Assembly: GCF_030867095.1 (NCBI RefSeq)
Contig: NC_081824.1
Span: forward strand, 175,096,933-175,160,932
DNA length: 64,000 bases
Direction: 5' to 3'
Origin: Alligator mississippiensis
Taxonomy: Eukaryota; Chordata; Crocodylia; Alligatoridae
Part shown: in pieces, positions 43,001 through 51,412 of the stretch
How positions within the stretch are numbered: the first letter of the stretch is position 1
Layout: each line of letters starts with the position of its first letter
Made by a program: the position numbers and the translations under genes
Notes under the pieces: generated by a model
The model's input: the letters and a program-made list of their open reading frames with translations, nothing else
Database searches by the model: none
Told to the model about the DNA's origin: nothing

Positions 43001-44865
43001 TGTTTCCTATTGGCTTTCTACTCCTCAACATCCAAAAGTTATTTGCAGAATAGTCATGGTGCCTTTGAAATGTGATTTTTTTTTTTTTTTGCTTTAAAAA
43101 AATCTAAAATAATCATACAGTGCACTTTTATGAATGCTAATTAACATTTTTCATATTGGTGCATGTGCTGCTGTTAGTCCTACAATGAAATGCTGGCCAT
43201 TTTGTACAATGGCTTAATTTGCCCAAGCATATGGAGATACTCTGGAAGGGGAGGGGATGTGGGGGGGGCAAGAATCTCTTAGCAAGTCGCTGTTGACACG
43301 AGGGAAACCACTGCAATATAAACACACCCAGACCAGCTTTAGTCTCCTTTGCCCTGGGGTGAAACAGTGAAATCACAGTAGCAACAGTAAAATCACAGTA
43401 GCAAAGGCTTCAGCCGCAAATTAAATATCTAGTGTTGTAGGTAGGCCTGTGCAGCCCACACTGCCACAACTTTGTTGCTGTTGTTGCACTTTAACCTAGT
43501 CAGCTCAAGTGTCTATACAGGATGTAAGGATTTCTTAGGGTGATTATATTTTATTGGATCAGCTGTGTAATTGAGAGAGAGTTAGACAAGCTTTTGAAAG
43601 CGAAGACCTGACAAAGAACATCTTGCATTCAAAACCTTGTCTAACTCTCTGTCACCTATTTAGTTAATCCAATAAAAGATCTCATCCTACGAAATCCTTG
43701 TTTTGCATAATTTCTGAACCATTGCAGCTACAACATCACTCTTACACTTCTGTAGAGGACTGCCATTGTCCCTCAGAATGATAGTAGACAGCCCCAGAGA
43801 TGCCAAGTGCCCATGTAGACTTTATTGCGGGACTTCATTGTGGTCTCATTCACAGCATGGCAAAGGTGGTGTTGGTAAAACGGGATCTTTGAGCTCACAA
43901 TAGTTAAATCCAGCATTTTTAGAGGGTTGTCAGTTCTCACTGAAGTCCTTTGGCAGCTGTGAGCATTCAACACTTTTTGGCACTTCCCCCCTGCAGTTTG
44001 TTCTGGATTTCCTGGCCCAAGCTACTTGCACCTTGATTCCTGTGTTCTGGAGAGACAAGTCTTACTTGATTGTGAAGGTAGAGAATGACTCATTAACTTA
44101 ATGACTCATTAAGTCCAACTTGATTTGGGGGCTGGAGAAAAAAAATAACTTTCCTTCCAACTGGTTTTCAAAGTATTTTTATTTAACATGCAGTAATTCT
44201 TTTAATGCTGCCATGAATGTTCAGTTACTGAACATCCATACTTTAACATGTGAATGTATCATTGCATCATTAAAAATTACAAACAATTAGGGGCTTATAA
44301 CATCAATTGTCTTCTGAGTGAGAGGAGATGAGGAATAAAGTTTACCAAGGAGAGCGCTAATGTAGGCCTAAGTGAAGTGAATTCTGCTGTAATACAAGGA
44401 CTGCACTCCAGTACTAAACTAATCAACCAGAATAAGATTCCTGCCTCTGTTGGCCAGAAAAGTATCTGACCTATTTGTGTCTGGCCAGTTTCCTCTTTGG
44501 AAGGAGCAAGTTTTTCCAGTCTGCTAATAGGAGGATTTGTTACTTGTCTGAGCTGCCATAATGGGGACATTAAAGAAACCATATCAATGGAAAAGATTTT
44601 GTAACCTTGCATAGATATGTTATTGCCACTGCTGTTGGTAAGTATTTTAAGCATGTGTCAAAAGGAGATTGGTGTTGTGGAATCCAAGTCTCAGTTGTTA
44701 TCCTCTTTCTGCCTGTCTGACAAGTGCTCTACAGGGATAAAGTTTCATTCTTTGCTATGAGTTGATCTTGAAGGGCACTGTTGTTTGTTCTGTTTTGTTT
44801 TTCTTTGTCAATCAGGTCAAAGTGGAGATGGGAAGACTCATCTGAATGAAAAATATGGCTATTAA
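18626..44865 (+). CDS. SLC4A1AP: SLC4A1AP (kanadaptin), complete, 14 coding exons
   Basis: Fourteen exons join in frame to a predicted 665-residue protein: 18626-19081, 23737-23923, 24641-24763, 26244-26304, 26946-27085, 27417-27577, 28739-28808, 31826-32015, 32822-32933, 33316-33538, 34382-34462, 35677-35747, 42919-42991, 44816-44865. Domains are an N-terminal Pro/Glu-rich stretch, an FHA domain (about residues 72-150, with GR, SRRH and GSAHGTFLN), a dsRBD-like segment (about 270-318, [19 protein letters not shown]), Lys/Glu-rich coiled-coil stretches, and the conserved C terminus [10 protein letters not shown]...LNEKYGY. Kanadaptin was described as an adaptor binding the kidney anion exchanger AE1; its mainly nuclear location and FHA domain suggest phosphothreonine-dependent nuclear roles. 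The recalled human protein is longer, mainly at the N terminus and in the region of exons 11-12. The ATG at 18626 has a strong Kozak context (GCGCCATGG). Internal exon phases are consistent throughout. Confidence 0.95.
19479..19695 (+). mobile_element. Candidate pogo/Tigger-like short DNA element
   Basis: The left end CAGGTACACCTCGCTTAACG resembles Tigger-type terminal repeats. An approximate inverted partner, AACGTTAAGCAAGGAG, lies at about 19680-19695. No clear TA duplication is seen and the right end is degraded. Confidence 0.4.
19700..20420. repeat. GC-rich island of repetitive character
   Basis: Gly/Pro-rich open frames on both strands arise from G-rich sequence passing into C-rich sequence. 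GGGCCCACTCC-type strings recur in both orientations. It resembles the GC-rich foldback cores at 7330-8010 and 29540-30170 in composition but shows no clear ends. No gene is supported. Confidence 0.45.
20689..21357. mobile_element. Foldback DNA element with long inverted arms
   Basis: The ends are inverted: CAGGTTTCCCTCAATTTATG at 20689 and its near reverse complement ending at 21357. Inner arms also pair, around TTTGCATAAAG...ACTTTATAATGTAAG at about 20834-20872 and its inverse at about 21268-21308. The arms meet in a GC-rich core. The left arm carries about 100 bp extra. The terminal sequence is Tigger/pogo-like, but no TA target duplication is visible. Confidence 0.6.
21487..21737. mobile_element. 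Candidate MITE with imperfect terminal inverted repeats
   Basis: GGGTGTGTCTACACATTGCC at the left and, inverted at the right, GGATGGGTCTACAGGTCGC share about 13 of 19 positions by eye. Internal CACGTGAGTCTACACGTG is palindromic. No target duplication is found, so this is a weak call. Confidence 0.35.
22035..22200 (+). repeat. Diverged direct repeat, copy A
   Basis: About 165 bp beginning CCAGACAGTGCATTGGCTGC aligns, at roughly 75-80% by eye, with copy B 392 bp downstream. Shared landmarks include GACAGGATTTCA, CAGTGCCATAT/G and GTTAGTAGCTT. The family is not recognised. Confidence 0.7.
22427..22590 (+). repeat. Diverged direct repeat, copy B
   Basis: This copy begins CCAGACAGATGCATCAGCTG and is collinear with copy A through TTTACTACTTCAGTGA and GTTAGTAGCTTTGGGGG. 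The two copies and the unrelated spacer suggest an old segmental duplication or two insertions of one repeat. Confidence 0.7.
23737..23923 (+). CDS. SLC4A1AP: SLC4A1AP exon 2
   Basis: The acceptor TATGCTGCAG is followed by [34 protein letters not shown], matching the post-FHA segment of kanadaptin as recalled. An acidic stretch ([11 protein letters not shown]) follows, ending at CSWGL plus one base. The donor is ACTGG|GTAATA. Intron 1 is 4.66 kb and repeat-rich. Confidence 0.95.
24641..24763 (+). CDS. SLC4A1AP: SLC4A1AP exon 3
   Basis: The acceptor is TTCCTCCAG, and the donor is GAGAAG|GTATGT. The exon codes about residues 215-255: an acidic run ([13 protein letters not shown]), then [20 protein letters not shown], a strongly conserved kanadaptin segment. 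Confidence 0.96.
24850..25610 (+). repeat. Purine-rich degenerate tandem-like repeat, possibly LTR-derived
   Basis: Short variants of AGGCCAGAG, GGCCCAGAAAG and GGGACAGA recur every few tens of bases. A TATA-like string (GCATATAAAC, about 24939) lies near the left side. There is no convincing TG...CA boundary or duplication, so the LTR idea is only a suggestion. The 195-codon minus-strand open frame here has no recognisable domain. Confidence 0.35.
26244..26304 (+). CDS. SLC4A1AP: SLC4A1AP exon 4
   Basis: The acceptor is TTGTCTAG and the donor GTGAA|GTATGT. The 61-bp exon reads [20 protein letters not shown] and enters the dsRBD-like segment that exon 5 completes. Confidence 0.95.
26946..27085 (+). 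CDS. SLC4A1AP: SLC4A1AP exon 5 (dsRBD-like segment)
   Basis: The acceptor TCTGAACAG completes the codon split with exon 4 and continues [37 protein letters not shown] follows, resembling the C-terminal helix of a double-stranded RNA-binding fold. The donor is GGCAG|GTTGGT. Confidence 0.95.
27214..27300 (-). mobile_element. CR1 LINE 3' end fragment
   Basis: CATAGTTGTTAGGGGCTAGA, GGACCTTACAGATCATCAGG and TCCAGCCCC are the reverse complement of a CR1-type 3' UTR terminus. The fragment is short and sits in intron 5 of SLC4A1AP, antisense to it. Confidence 0.7.
27417..27577 (+). CDS. SLC4A1AP: SLC4A1AP exon 6 (basic motif and conserved block)
   Basis: The acceptor is ATCCTCAG and the donor TCCCTG|GTAAGT. 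The exon opens [20 protein letters not shown], whose SRKRK cluster is a plausible nuclear localisation signal. [22 protein letters not shown], one of the best conserved kanadaptin stretches, follows. Confidence 0.95.
28739..28808 (+). CDS. SLC4A1AP: SLC4A1AP exon 7
   Basis: The acceptor is TTCCATAG and the donor GGAAAAG|GTAAGA. The 70-bp exon codes [23 protein letters not shown], a heptad-like, probably coiled-coil segment aligned with the family's VAKLNDAE block. Confidence 0.94.
29335..30281. mobile_element. hAT-type foldback element with target-site duplication
   Basis: Termini TTAGAGGTGCATC and, inverted, TTACAGGTGCACC are near-identical. They are flanked by TGTTGAA at 29328-29334 and 30282-30288 (7 bp; hAT elements normally make 8). 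Inner inverted segments contain GATATCAG/GGCCGATA-like motifs. A GC-rich core of about 650 bp is itself inverted (CTGGTAAGTCT at about 29521 and its complement at about 30170). No transposase reading frame is present, so it is non-autonomous. Confidence 0.75.
31826..32015 (+). CDS. SLC4A1AP: SLC4A1AP exon 8
   Basis: The acceptor is CTTGCCCAG and the donor TCCCA|GTGAGT. The exon codes about residues 400-463, including [20 protein letters not shown] and [20 protein letters not shown], a conserved basic amphipathic stretch, then [11 protein letters not shown]. Confidence 0.95.
32822..32933 (+). CDS. SLC4A1AP: SLC4A1AP exon 9
   Basis: The acceptor TTATGCTAG completes a Gln codon begun in exon 8. 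The exon then codes [20 protein letters not shown], with the family's conserved [13 protein letters not shown] block, and ends at GSLG. The donor is TAGGG|GTAAGT. Confidence 0.95.
33316..33538 (+). CDS. SLC4A1AP: SLC4A1AP exon 10 (acidic tract), with competing internal donor
   Basis: The acceptor GCCCCACAG is followed by [23 protein letters not shown] and a Glu tract (EEEEEEEQE), matching the acidic low-complexity region of kanadaptin. The predicted donor is CGTG|GTAAAC at 33538/33539. A closer match to the donor consensus (CCTT|GTAAGA) lies 30 nt upstream at 33508/33509, in the same phase. Using it would make TAA at the junction with exon 11, so I chose the downstream site. Confidence 0.85.
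34382..34462 (+). CDS. SLC4A1AP: SLC4A1AP exon 11 (variable region)
   Basis: The acceptor TTTTTATAG follows a long C-rich polypyrimidine tract. The exon reads [20 protein letters not shown] in frame, and the donor is CCCAAG|GTGAGC. This Ser/Thr/Glu-rich part is poorly conserved in the family, so the call rests on frame continuity, splice sites and position. Confidence 0.75.
35677..35747 (+). CDS. SLC4A1AP: SLC4A1AP exon 12 (variable basic region)
   Basis: The acceptor is TTCTTCCCAG and the donor AGCAAG|GTAAGT. The exon reads [20 protein letters not shown] and corresponds in place to the Lys-rich segment before the C-terminal SSDYPEDDP block. The phases fit both neighbours; sequence conservation is weak. 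Confidence 0.8.
35990..36479 (-). mobile_element. CR1 LINE, 3' part, interrupted by a PLE insertion
   Basis: The reverse complement of the end of CR1 ORF2 and 3' UTR is recognisable by AAGGACCTCAGGACCTCTAG and by CAGTGCTGAATAGAGG at the break. It continues at 39129-40920 after the insertion. Comparison with the uninterrupted CR1 at 58408-59222 shows the two halves join at AGAGGGGAA. Confidence 0.88.
36556..36583 (-). ncRNA. Degenerate hammerhead-like core in the PLE tail
   Basis: Read on the minus strand: CTGACAA (36583-36577), a GGG...CCC stem with loop, then CAAAGC. This follows the hammerhead order CUGANGA-stem II-GAAA with substitutions at two core positions, so it is probably inactive. 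Compare the better core at 371. Confidence 0.4.
36975..37239 (-). pseudogene. PLE GIY-YIG endonuclease fragment
   Basis: The Cys-rich linker [12 protein letters not shown] and the strand [11 protein letters not shown] precede a degraded core. [17 protein letters not shown] resembles the family's catalytic helix (GETKxxLxxRxxxH). This domain is diagnostic of canonical PLEs, where it nicks the target. It lies between the solo LTR and the tail. Confidence 0.78.
37341..38241 (-). mobile_element. Solo LTR (Ty3/gypsy-like or ERV) inserted in the PLE
   Basis: The 901-bp unit has TGT...ACA ends (TGTGCGGGCC at the left, TTGTGACA at the right on the plus strand) and a perfect 5-bp duplication GGTTG at 37336-37340 and 38242-38246. 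It is much GC-richer than its surroundings. TATAAAA occurs on the minus strand near 37942-37948, with inverted CCAAT-like strings nearby, so transcription orientation is probably minus. There is no internal coding region or second LTR, as expected after LTR-LTR recombination. Family assignment is uncertain. Confidence 0.82.
38716..39120 (-). pseudogene. PLE reverse transcriptase fragment
   Basis: The segment contains [14 protein letters not shown] near the palm start and YIDDVIIW around the catalytic aspartates, separated by frameshifts. Penelope RTs typically have the TMDVxSLYTNI and YxDDxF/I motifs. It is disabled by frameshifts and 5' truncation. Confidence 0.8.
39129..40920 (-). mobile_element. 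CR1 LINE, 5' part of the interrupted copy
   Basis: The minus strand carries the endonuclease C terminus ([20 protein letters not shown], 40898-40581), a linker region (40476-40165) and the reverse transcriptase start (40192-39872). Degraded RT sequence then runs to the break at 39129. It is older and more damaged than the 12712 copy, with several frameshifts. Sequence upstream to about 41100 may belong to the same element, but I could not assign it. Confidence 0.85.
41354..41571. mobile_element. hAT-type MITE
   Basis: The right terminus GGTTGAGCACCACTG and the left terminus TAGTGGTGCTAAACCCC are inverted copies. The flanks GCCAGGTA (41346-41353) and GCCTGGTA (41572-41579) form an 8-bp duplication with one mismatch. 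At 218 bp with no coding capacity it is non-autonomous. Confidence 0.8.
42919..42991 (+). CDS. SLC4A1AP: SLC4A1AP exon 13
   Basis: The acceptor is CTTGTCAG and the donor CTGCAG|GTATCA. The exon codes [20 protein letters not shown], the near-invariant C-terminal motif of kanadaptin. It is separated from exon 12 by a 7.2-kb intron filled with nested transposons. Confidence 0.95.
42992..44815 (+). other. SLC4A1AP: SLC4A1AP intron 13
   Basis: It contains a T-run near 43077-43090 and the palindromic PLE tail at 43526-43700. Nothing else is recognised. Confidence 0.65.
43526..43700. repeat. Palindrome of two inverted PLE tails
   Basis: AAGGATTTCTTAGGG...TTTTATTGGAT...GAGTTAGACAAGCTTTTGAA pairs with the inverted right arm TTCAAAACCTTGTCTAACTC...ATCCAATAAAAGAT...GAAATCCTT. 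The layout matches the palindrome at 17177-17341 but the sequence is a different variant. A hammerhead-like CTGACAAAG...CAAAAC lies at 43608-43633. Confidence 0.65.
44816..44865 (+). CDS. SLC4A1AP: SLC4A1AP exon 14 (C terminus and stop)
   Basis: The acceptor is CAATCAG. The exon codes [16 protein letters not shown] and stops with TAA at 44863-44865. The LNxKYGY ending is the family's characteristic C terminus. Confidence 0.96.
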
Positions 44866-45260
44866 GCCTCCCCTGCTCTCTACGAAGCAGCATGGTCTCT
44901 CTGACCCCAGAGCCACCTCGGTCAGCTTCCCCATATACTGTTGGGTGAGTGGCAAAAGAGTCGTCTCTCCATTTGCTGTTCGGGGTTGCAGGGCATCAAC
45001 ACTTACTCTGGTAGTTACCTCCTAATCACTGCTTTTGTGCTTTTGTTTTATAAAAAAAAATCTTAAGACTCCCAGATCTTGCCCACAGTATTCTTTTTTC
45101 ATACCTCCCTTCTGCAGTTGGGCTGGTCTTTGTTTGATGTGAAAATGTGTAAACAAAATAGTTGTGTATTTTCTTTTTGTATATAAAAACAAAATCTCTA
45201 CTTCATGCTTGATGAGTCCGGCCTAGTTTTATATAATAAACATGAAAAAGCTAATGTTTC
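44866..45260 (+). other. SLC4A1AP: SLC4A1AP 3' UTR
   Basis: This stretch runs from the stop codon to just past AATAAA at 45235-45240. A T-rich stretch lies upstream of the signal. The exact cleavage site is inferred. A second AATAAA near 45318 could serve as an alternative end. Confidence 0.7.
45235..45240 (+). terminator. SLC4A1AP: Polyadenylation signal AATAAA of SLC4A1AP
   Basis: A canonical hexamer lies 370 nt after the stop codon, the first good signal downstream, in an AT-rich context. Confidence 0.7.
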
Positions 45261-46301
45261 TGATACTTAAGAAGTCATTATGAGGGCAACTGGTGACCCA
45301 GAATTCAAGAGTTTTCTTAATAAAACTTGTTTCATTTTAAAGAAAAATTAAAGCAATGCGGCTCAAGCTTTTGGAACTCAAATACAAAAGACCTTCATGT
45401 GAAATTGGCAAGGAATGCCAAGAAATGAGATTATGTAGGGTGTGGAAAAAAATCTCGGATGAAAAACTGAAAAAAAAATTAGGGTGGCTTACCTTTAAAG
45501 AGATTAACAAAAGAAGATATGACAAAGGAATGTAAAAAATCAGTTGTTTGGAGATGGTGCATCAGGAGTTTCTTTTCCTTTATGAGAGAATAAAGGACAG
45601 GAAGACATTCAATGAAATTTAATGGTGACCTAATACCACTCAAAGGAAATACTTTACAGCATTGACTATAATTCTGGATATTCTTGTTACTTGCAGATAT
45701 ATCCAGTCCCTCACTGAATCTTGCTCAGTTCTTAGAGAAAAGAACATTCTCTAGCAACAAGATTCAGTCTAATTACATATGACATGGAAAAAAAGTATTA
45801 AAGGCATCTATCTAACCCTTGCTCCAGTCAGCCTGATATCTTTACAAGGTGCAGGTTATGTAGCTGTGTAACTTCTTGGACCTTTCTTTGAAGCATTTGT
45901 TGTTGGCAACAGGGTACTAGACTTTGAAAGTCTGAGCCAGCCAGGGCATTTATATGTAAGGGACCTTTATAGAAATGTTTATTACATTTTGTCTTGTAAA
46001 CAAAGAAATAAGTATGTTGCTGTGATAGCTATTCACCTTTTTTAAATTTCCATGTACATATTGCCTGGGCTTGGGTATAGTCTCTGAGCCACTACTTTTT
46101 TTCCTTGCTCAATAAGTTGGTTGTTTTTTTAGCAACCCCCTACTCCACCCCCTTACACTTAAGTCTATAACCAAGTAACTTCAACCACTCATTTCATGTC
46201 CCCTTACCAGTGATTTTGCAGTCATAGGTAAAAAGAAAATAGCCTCCAGATGGAGCTAGTGAAACAGATTATGGGGCATCCTAGCACTCCTTCATCTACA
46301 C

Positions 46302-46547
46302 CAGTGGTTCCCAACCTTTTTTTTTCCCATCGCCCAGTGGAAGCGAGACTGGGTGTGTGGAGCGAGCTGCCTCCTTCCCAGGGCTCCCCTGATGTTCAGC
46401 TTTAACCCCAGAAGCTCATCTGTGAACCCAAAAGCCACTCGTCTGGGTGGACAGATGGGGCTGCAAGCGGGGGACTTGTGCCACGAACCTGAGGTCAACC
46501 TGCTGCAGCCCATTATTTGGCCACGCCCCGGTGGTTGAGAATCTCTG
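46302..46547. mobile_element. hAT (Charlie-like) MITE
   Basis: The termini are CAGTGGTTCCCAACC and, at the right, GGTTGAGAATCTCTG. They are flanked by ATCTACAC (46294-46301) and ATTTACAC (46548-46555), an 8-bp hAT-type duplication with one mismatch. The 246-bp element has no transposase. Confidence 0.82.
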
Positions 46548-47363
46548 ATTTACACACTGCATTATGTCAAGGATTCCTCTCCTAGAGCTCTAACTTATCT
46601 CCTTCCTACCTTTTCTTTTTCTTCAACCTCATAAAATGCCTTCAGGCTTACCCCGGTGACTTTGCAATTAAATCCACTTTGCAGGGGAAGCATGATTTCA
46701 AGCCTGCCTATTCAGTCACCCAGCTAATGAGCTGGGTTCGAACTTCTGCAGTTATCGGCAGGACCTGTGCACATGTACATAGCACTGATGCAATCATGCG
46801 GTCCATGCACCAGGCTTTCTTCAGCATTCAAGAAGTAACTATCTAAAGCTGCTGTTTCCTGTGCAGAACACATGATAAAGTCACTGTATTCTCTGTACCA
46901 TGTGTTTACTTCATTATCAAAGTTACTTTCCATTGCCTCAAAACTTTCAGATCTTTATATTTAAATGTATAGGGTATCAGTGCCCCAAAGCCTCTGAGTA
47001 CCTAATATCTGGGCAGCTGGCTGAAGGATACCTGGATTTGGAGTTCTGCACATGAAGCAATTCAGATGTTTTGATCCTGCAACGCAGCACATTCTACTGT
47101 TTCAGGTTATACAATTTTACATATACACTTGGTATTGTATAAACGACACAAGTTTTCTACAGGCTTGTGCTTTAATATTCTGGTGACATGTTAGAAGCTT
47201 TCTACTTCCATCTTGCCTATTGAGTAAGAGAGAGAAGGGTATATCTGGAGACTTGGAAGTCTAACACGTGCGGATATGATTTCCAGTAGCCAGGCATGTC
47301 TATACGTGTATTTTGGGTATGTGTCACAACATGAATGTATTGCATTGTTTCTGTCTAGGGCAG

Positions 47364-47560
47364 TGGTTCTCATCCAGGGTGCCACAGCACCCTGGAATGT
47401 CCTGGCATCCTTTCAGGGGTGATGTGGAGTGCCATGCAATGTTAGCACTGTTAGGTGTGTAAACGTGATTTGGAAAACCCCCAGAGATTTCAAGTAGAAA
47501 TCCCTAGCATTAAAAGCATTGCTGTTTTGGTCTTTCCAAGTTCTTTGCAACAGAAGAATA
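47364..47560 (+). mobile_element. One-ended hAT-like relic
   Basis: CAGTGGTTCTCATCCAGGGT followed by GCCACAGCACCCTGG matches a common hAT/Charlie-type left end. No right terminus or duplication was found, so the right boundary is approximate. Confidence 0.5.
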
Positions 47561-48230
47561 CTTCTCTAGTATTTTTCTATATTAAAAAACAAGCAAAAGG
47601 CATTTTCTGAGGCATGCATCAAGGTTTAATGTTTAAACCATTCTGCATTCAGGCTCCCTAATTGTCTAGACAGACTCAATAGAAATTCCACTTTATAGTG
47701 CTTCAGTCTTCTGGTTTGCCTAACTTCAAATTCACTCTGATCTCAGGCAAAAATGAGTTTTTAGTCTCCCAACATGGTTGTGCAGCTTAAGTCTTGCTGT
47801 GGCTCATGACTGTTCCAGGGCATCCTAGACTAGAACCTCGCCTCTAAGTTTTGTCAGCAAAGTCTAGCTCAGCTGCCCAGCAGCTAGCTAAGGACACTTG
47901 CAGTCTGTTCAGCAGTTGGTGCTCTCCTGCAGTCTTCTAGCAGAGCTGCTGTAAGGGAGCTGTGCAGAGCTGCCTGTGGATGAGCACGCAGTATAGTGAC
48001 TTGGTGGGGATGGCTCATAGGCATAGTTGTTTGTATTGCAACCTTACCTAAAGGGTCAGCCAGACCTAATGCATTCAGTACAATTTTGTAAATATTATAA
48101 TACATGGTTTTCTGAAGAGGAAGACCTTACCCATGCAGCTAATGAAGTCTTCGGTAGATCTTTGTGCCAAGGGAAGAGTAGTTATTTTTTACTATGCACT
48201 AAGCAGTGAGTAGTAGGTACCTGCTAAGTT

Positions 48231-48280
48231 TTTTTTTTTTGTTTTGTTTTGTTTTGTTTTTTGTGTTTTGTTTTTTGAAA
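48231..48280 (+). repeat. T-rich (TTTTG)n microsatellite
   Basis: A run of T followed by about four TTTTG units and degenerate copies. It is a simple repeat with no further function visible. Confidence 0.8.
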
Positions 48281-51213
48281 AGTGTCATGTTCCCTCATGA
48301 CTGTACATCCTATCCTGCCAGCTAGTCCCTGTCTAGTCAGTGCACTGCTGCTACTATAGTCCTCTTACTGAATTGCCCTGTCAGTGTCCCCCTCTTGTCT
48401 TGTATCAAGTGTGGTTCAACACTAGACTACCCTGCCTGAATCTTGCTATAAGTTTCTCTTGTAAACTGCACTCTCACTTCTGTCTGAACTATTCCTTGGT
48501 GTAAATCCTCTTTTGTGAATGCCTTCCCCTTCACTCCTATTATCCTCAAAATAGGCTTCTATCAAGATTTTCAAAGGTGCATTTGCAAAGTAGGACAGAA
48601 AACTTGACTACTAAGCTGGGCTATTAGGTTGTTTTTGCTCAGGGCCTTCATTGACCTTGTTTACCAGGCTGAGTTTGTAAGTTGCTTGCTCTGTGGGTGG
48701 GCTGCTGCTTATTTCAGGCATCATTCATAGAATCGGCGTCTCAGAATGGTTTAGTCTACCCTGCTTGGCTCCTGCTGCCATAGCCTCCATAGCTGAAATT
48801 CTTCCCCACACCCCCTGTTCTAGTAGCGATGCAGCTCTGCCAGCAGGAGTTCTTCTGCCTTTTTTTTTGCAAGTTCCTCTGAGCAATAGAACTTTTGCTA
48901 ACATAGCTACATCGCCTACAGGCCATGATCTTTTCACACATGTGGCCAATGTAGCTCTGACAGCAGAACTTCTGTAATGTAGATGCACTGTAACGGACAT
49001 GAGCTATGCCTCCCTCTGTAAAGAACTTGGCATCATATTCTGTAAATAACTGAATTAACATGAAGGCAAGAAAGCAGGGTGATCTACAAGTTTTTCTTAT
49101 TGGAACTGGTCTGGATCTGTTCTGGTTTGGATAGGCAAAGCTTTGTCCTTGCCATGTTCTCCAGGAAACGAACAGCTGTGCTGTTTGCCCCTCAAAGTGA
49201 CTGAGGTTTTGCTGGTGTCAAAACAGCATGTTATAAAGATACTCAGGTCTTGTAATTTGCTTATCAACCTTCTTATCCGTAACCACAAATAGTCACCCCC
49301 ATTCCCATTACACTTCTTGAAGATACATCAACCAAGACCGTTTCATAACAGAAAGCCAGTAATGCCCTATTAGCTCTTATATGCTATTGTATGCAATTAT
49401 GGGGACTGGTGAAATGATTTATTTTCCAGCACTGAAAGCATAGCTGTGACCATTTTGTTGCTGCTCCTAAAGCAGCTCTTTTGGCTTCAGGTGTGTCTCA
49501 CCACAAAGCAGATGCAACTCTTCTTCCTGCAAAATTAGCAACATCTGCCTGCACACTGAAATGGCATCTGTTTTTGTTATGCTCCTAAAAGGAAATGTAC
49601 TGTGAAGTGCTTACAGTTGATGAGCTGTGGTATTTCTTCTATCACTCAAGTCATGGGGACAAGGTTTAAATGTGGGTCAGTGGCTTAGGCTCAGGCCTGG
49701 GCATAAGTAATAGCTGAATTCTCAAGAATTCCATGCACTTGGGGACTTGCCTGAAGTCACTTTCTCTTTTATTGCCTTCACTTAGCTGTAAAATAGAGAT
49801 GCTTTTCCTAAGGAAATATTGAGAGACTTCATGGGTGGAATTATGGTCCTTTTGAAACCAATGGCAAAACTGTTAACTACACTGAGGCCCCACTCTTCAC
49901 TGTATTTGCAGCATGCTTTGACATTCTCTGCTGCTGCTGTTTCTCATGTCCTTGTCATAAACTAGATTTTTTTTCCAGAATTGTGCACATCTGTGATTGT
50001 TGATGACAAGGTATGTAGCAGAATTTAGCAGATTCATTGGAATCTGACAGGGTCCACAACATGAATGCTTCTGTTACAGCTGTTTTATGCTGAAAGGTGC
50101 TATATAAAATATCTTAGTAGGAGAAGAGAGTGCAGTTGCAGATGAGGAAATGGAGGAATGTGAATAGTGGCTAAAGCTACTGTGGGAAAGCAGTGCCAGT
50201 CACTTGGATGGGATCATAAAAGGAAGCAATATAGGGGTGTGATGTCATCTGGAGAACATGAACATCCTGGAAGGAATATAGCAAGGAGGACATGAAAAAG
50301 ATCTCTAACAAAAATAATGCATTAATTACAAAAGGTGCCTAATAACTTCAACTTATGCTGAAGTCAAAGGGATGTATGGCATCTCATTACCAGGCTGGAA
50401 ATCAGCATCTAATTAATTTGAGGTGAAGTGAACACCTGTGAAAACAGTGTACTAATGCAGCAAAAGCTACAGCATCTGCTTAGGCCAATGCAAGGTGATC
50501 CACGTAAGTGGAAGAGAAGGGTGGGGGGACACAGAAGGAATATGAAAGTTAGCAAAGAGGGAGCAAATGGATGAAAAGCAGTGTTCCCAGAGCTGCTGGG
50601 GGCCAGTGATGGACACCAAAGGGGAGGAGTTTGCAATGTCACTATGCCCAAGACACCTGGCAGATGCATCCTTCCTGCTCCATAAACTTAGCTAAAACTA
50701 AAGTTAGCTTAAACTGTGGTGGTGAAGATCCTTGCTTGCATCAGAGCAGTGATTGTTCCCTGACAACAAACATACAGGATGCTTTCCTTCATGGCTATGA
50801 GGTAACTTTGAGAGACTGTAGCTCTGATTTAAAAAGAAATACATTCATTTTTTAAAAAATAAATGGCATGCAAATAAAAGGAATATAAAGAAATCCATCT
50901 TGGAGGGAAATGGCTATATAGCCCACTTTCTACACAAACTGGAAATGCCTCCAGTACAGGAAATGCCATCAGAAATAGCCATTGCATCCATGAACAGTGT
51001 CCACATAGAGTTTTTTTATATTCTATTCATGGGGTGAGAAGTTTTGATTCATTGTCCATTGGTGATGGGAACCTGTGAGATTCAGGAATGATCCCCTCCC
51101 CATCAAAAGATAAGAATGGCAACCAACAACTGTCCCAATTTCTCTCAGCTGTAAGAGAGAACAGGGGCAAAATCCCAAACCAGCAGAAATGAGAATACAT
51201 GCAGCTTCTAACC

Positions 51214-51412
51214 CAGTTTGTCTCAACCATGGAGTACTGCAAGATCATTTGAAGAGTGAAGCAGGAAGTGGGAGAAGATAAGCAAATAAGACTCAGGCTC
51301 ACCCTGCTTGAGCATTCCTCTGACTGCACTACCCTGTCCCTGTGCAATGAGGTAAGCACTGTCATCAAGTCACATAAGTTATGGAGCAGTCTAAAAAGTT
51401 TGAGAACCACTG
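51214..51412. mobile_element. hAT-type MITE
   Basis: The left terminus CAGTTTGTCTCAACC and right terminus AGTTTGAGAACCACTG are inverted copies. They are flanked by TTCTAACC (51206-51213) and TTCTAACA (51413-51420), an 8-bp duplication with one mismatch. It is 199 bp long and non-coding. Confidence 0.8.
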
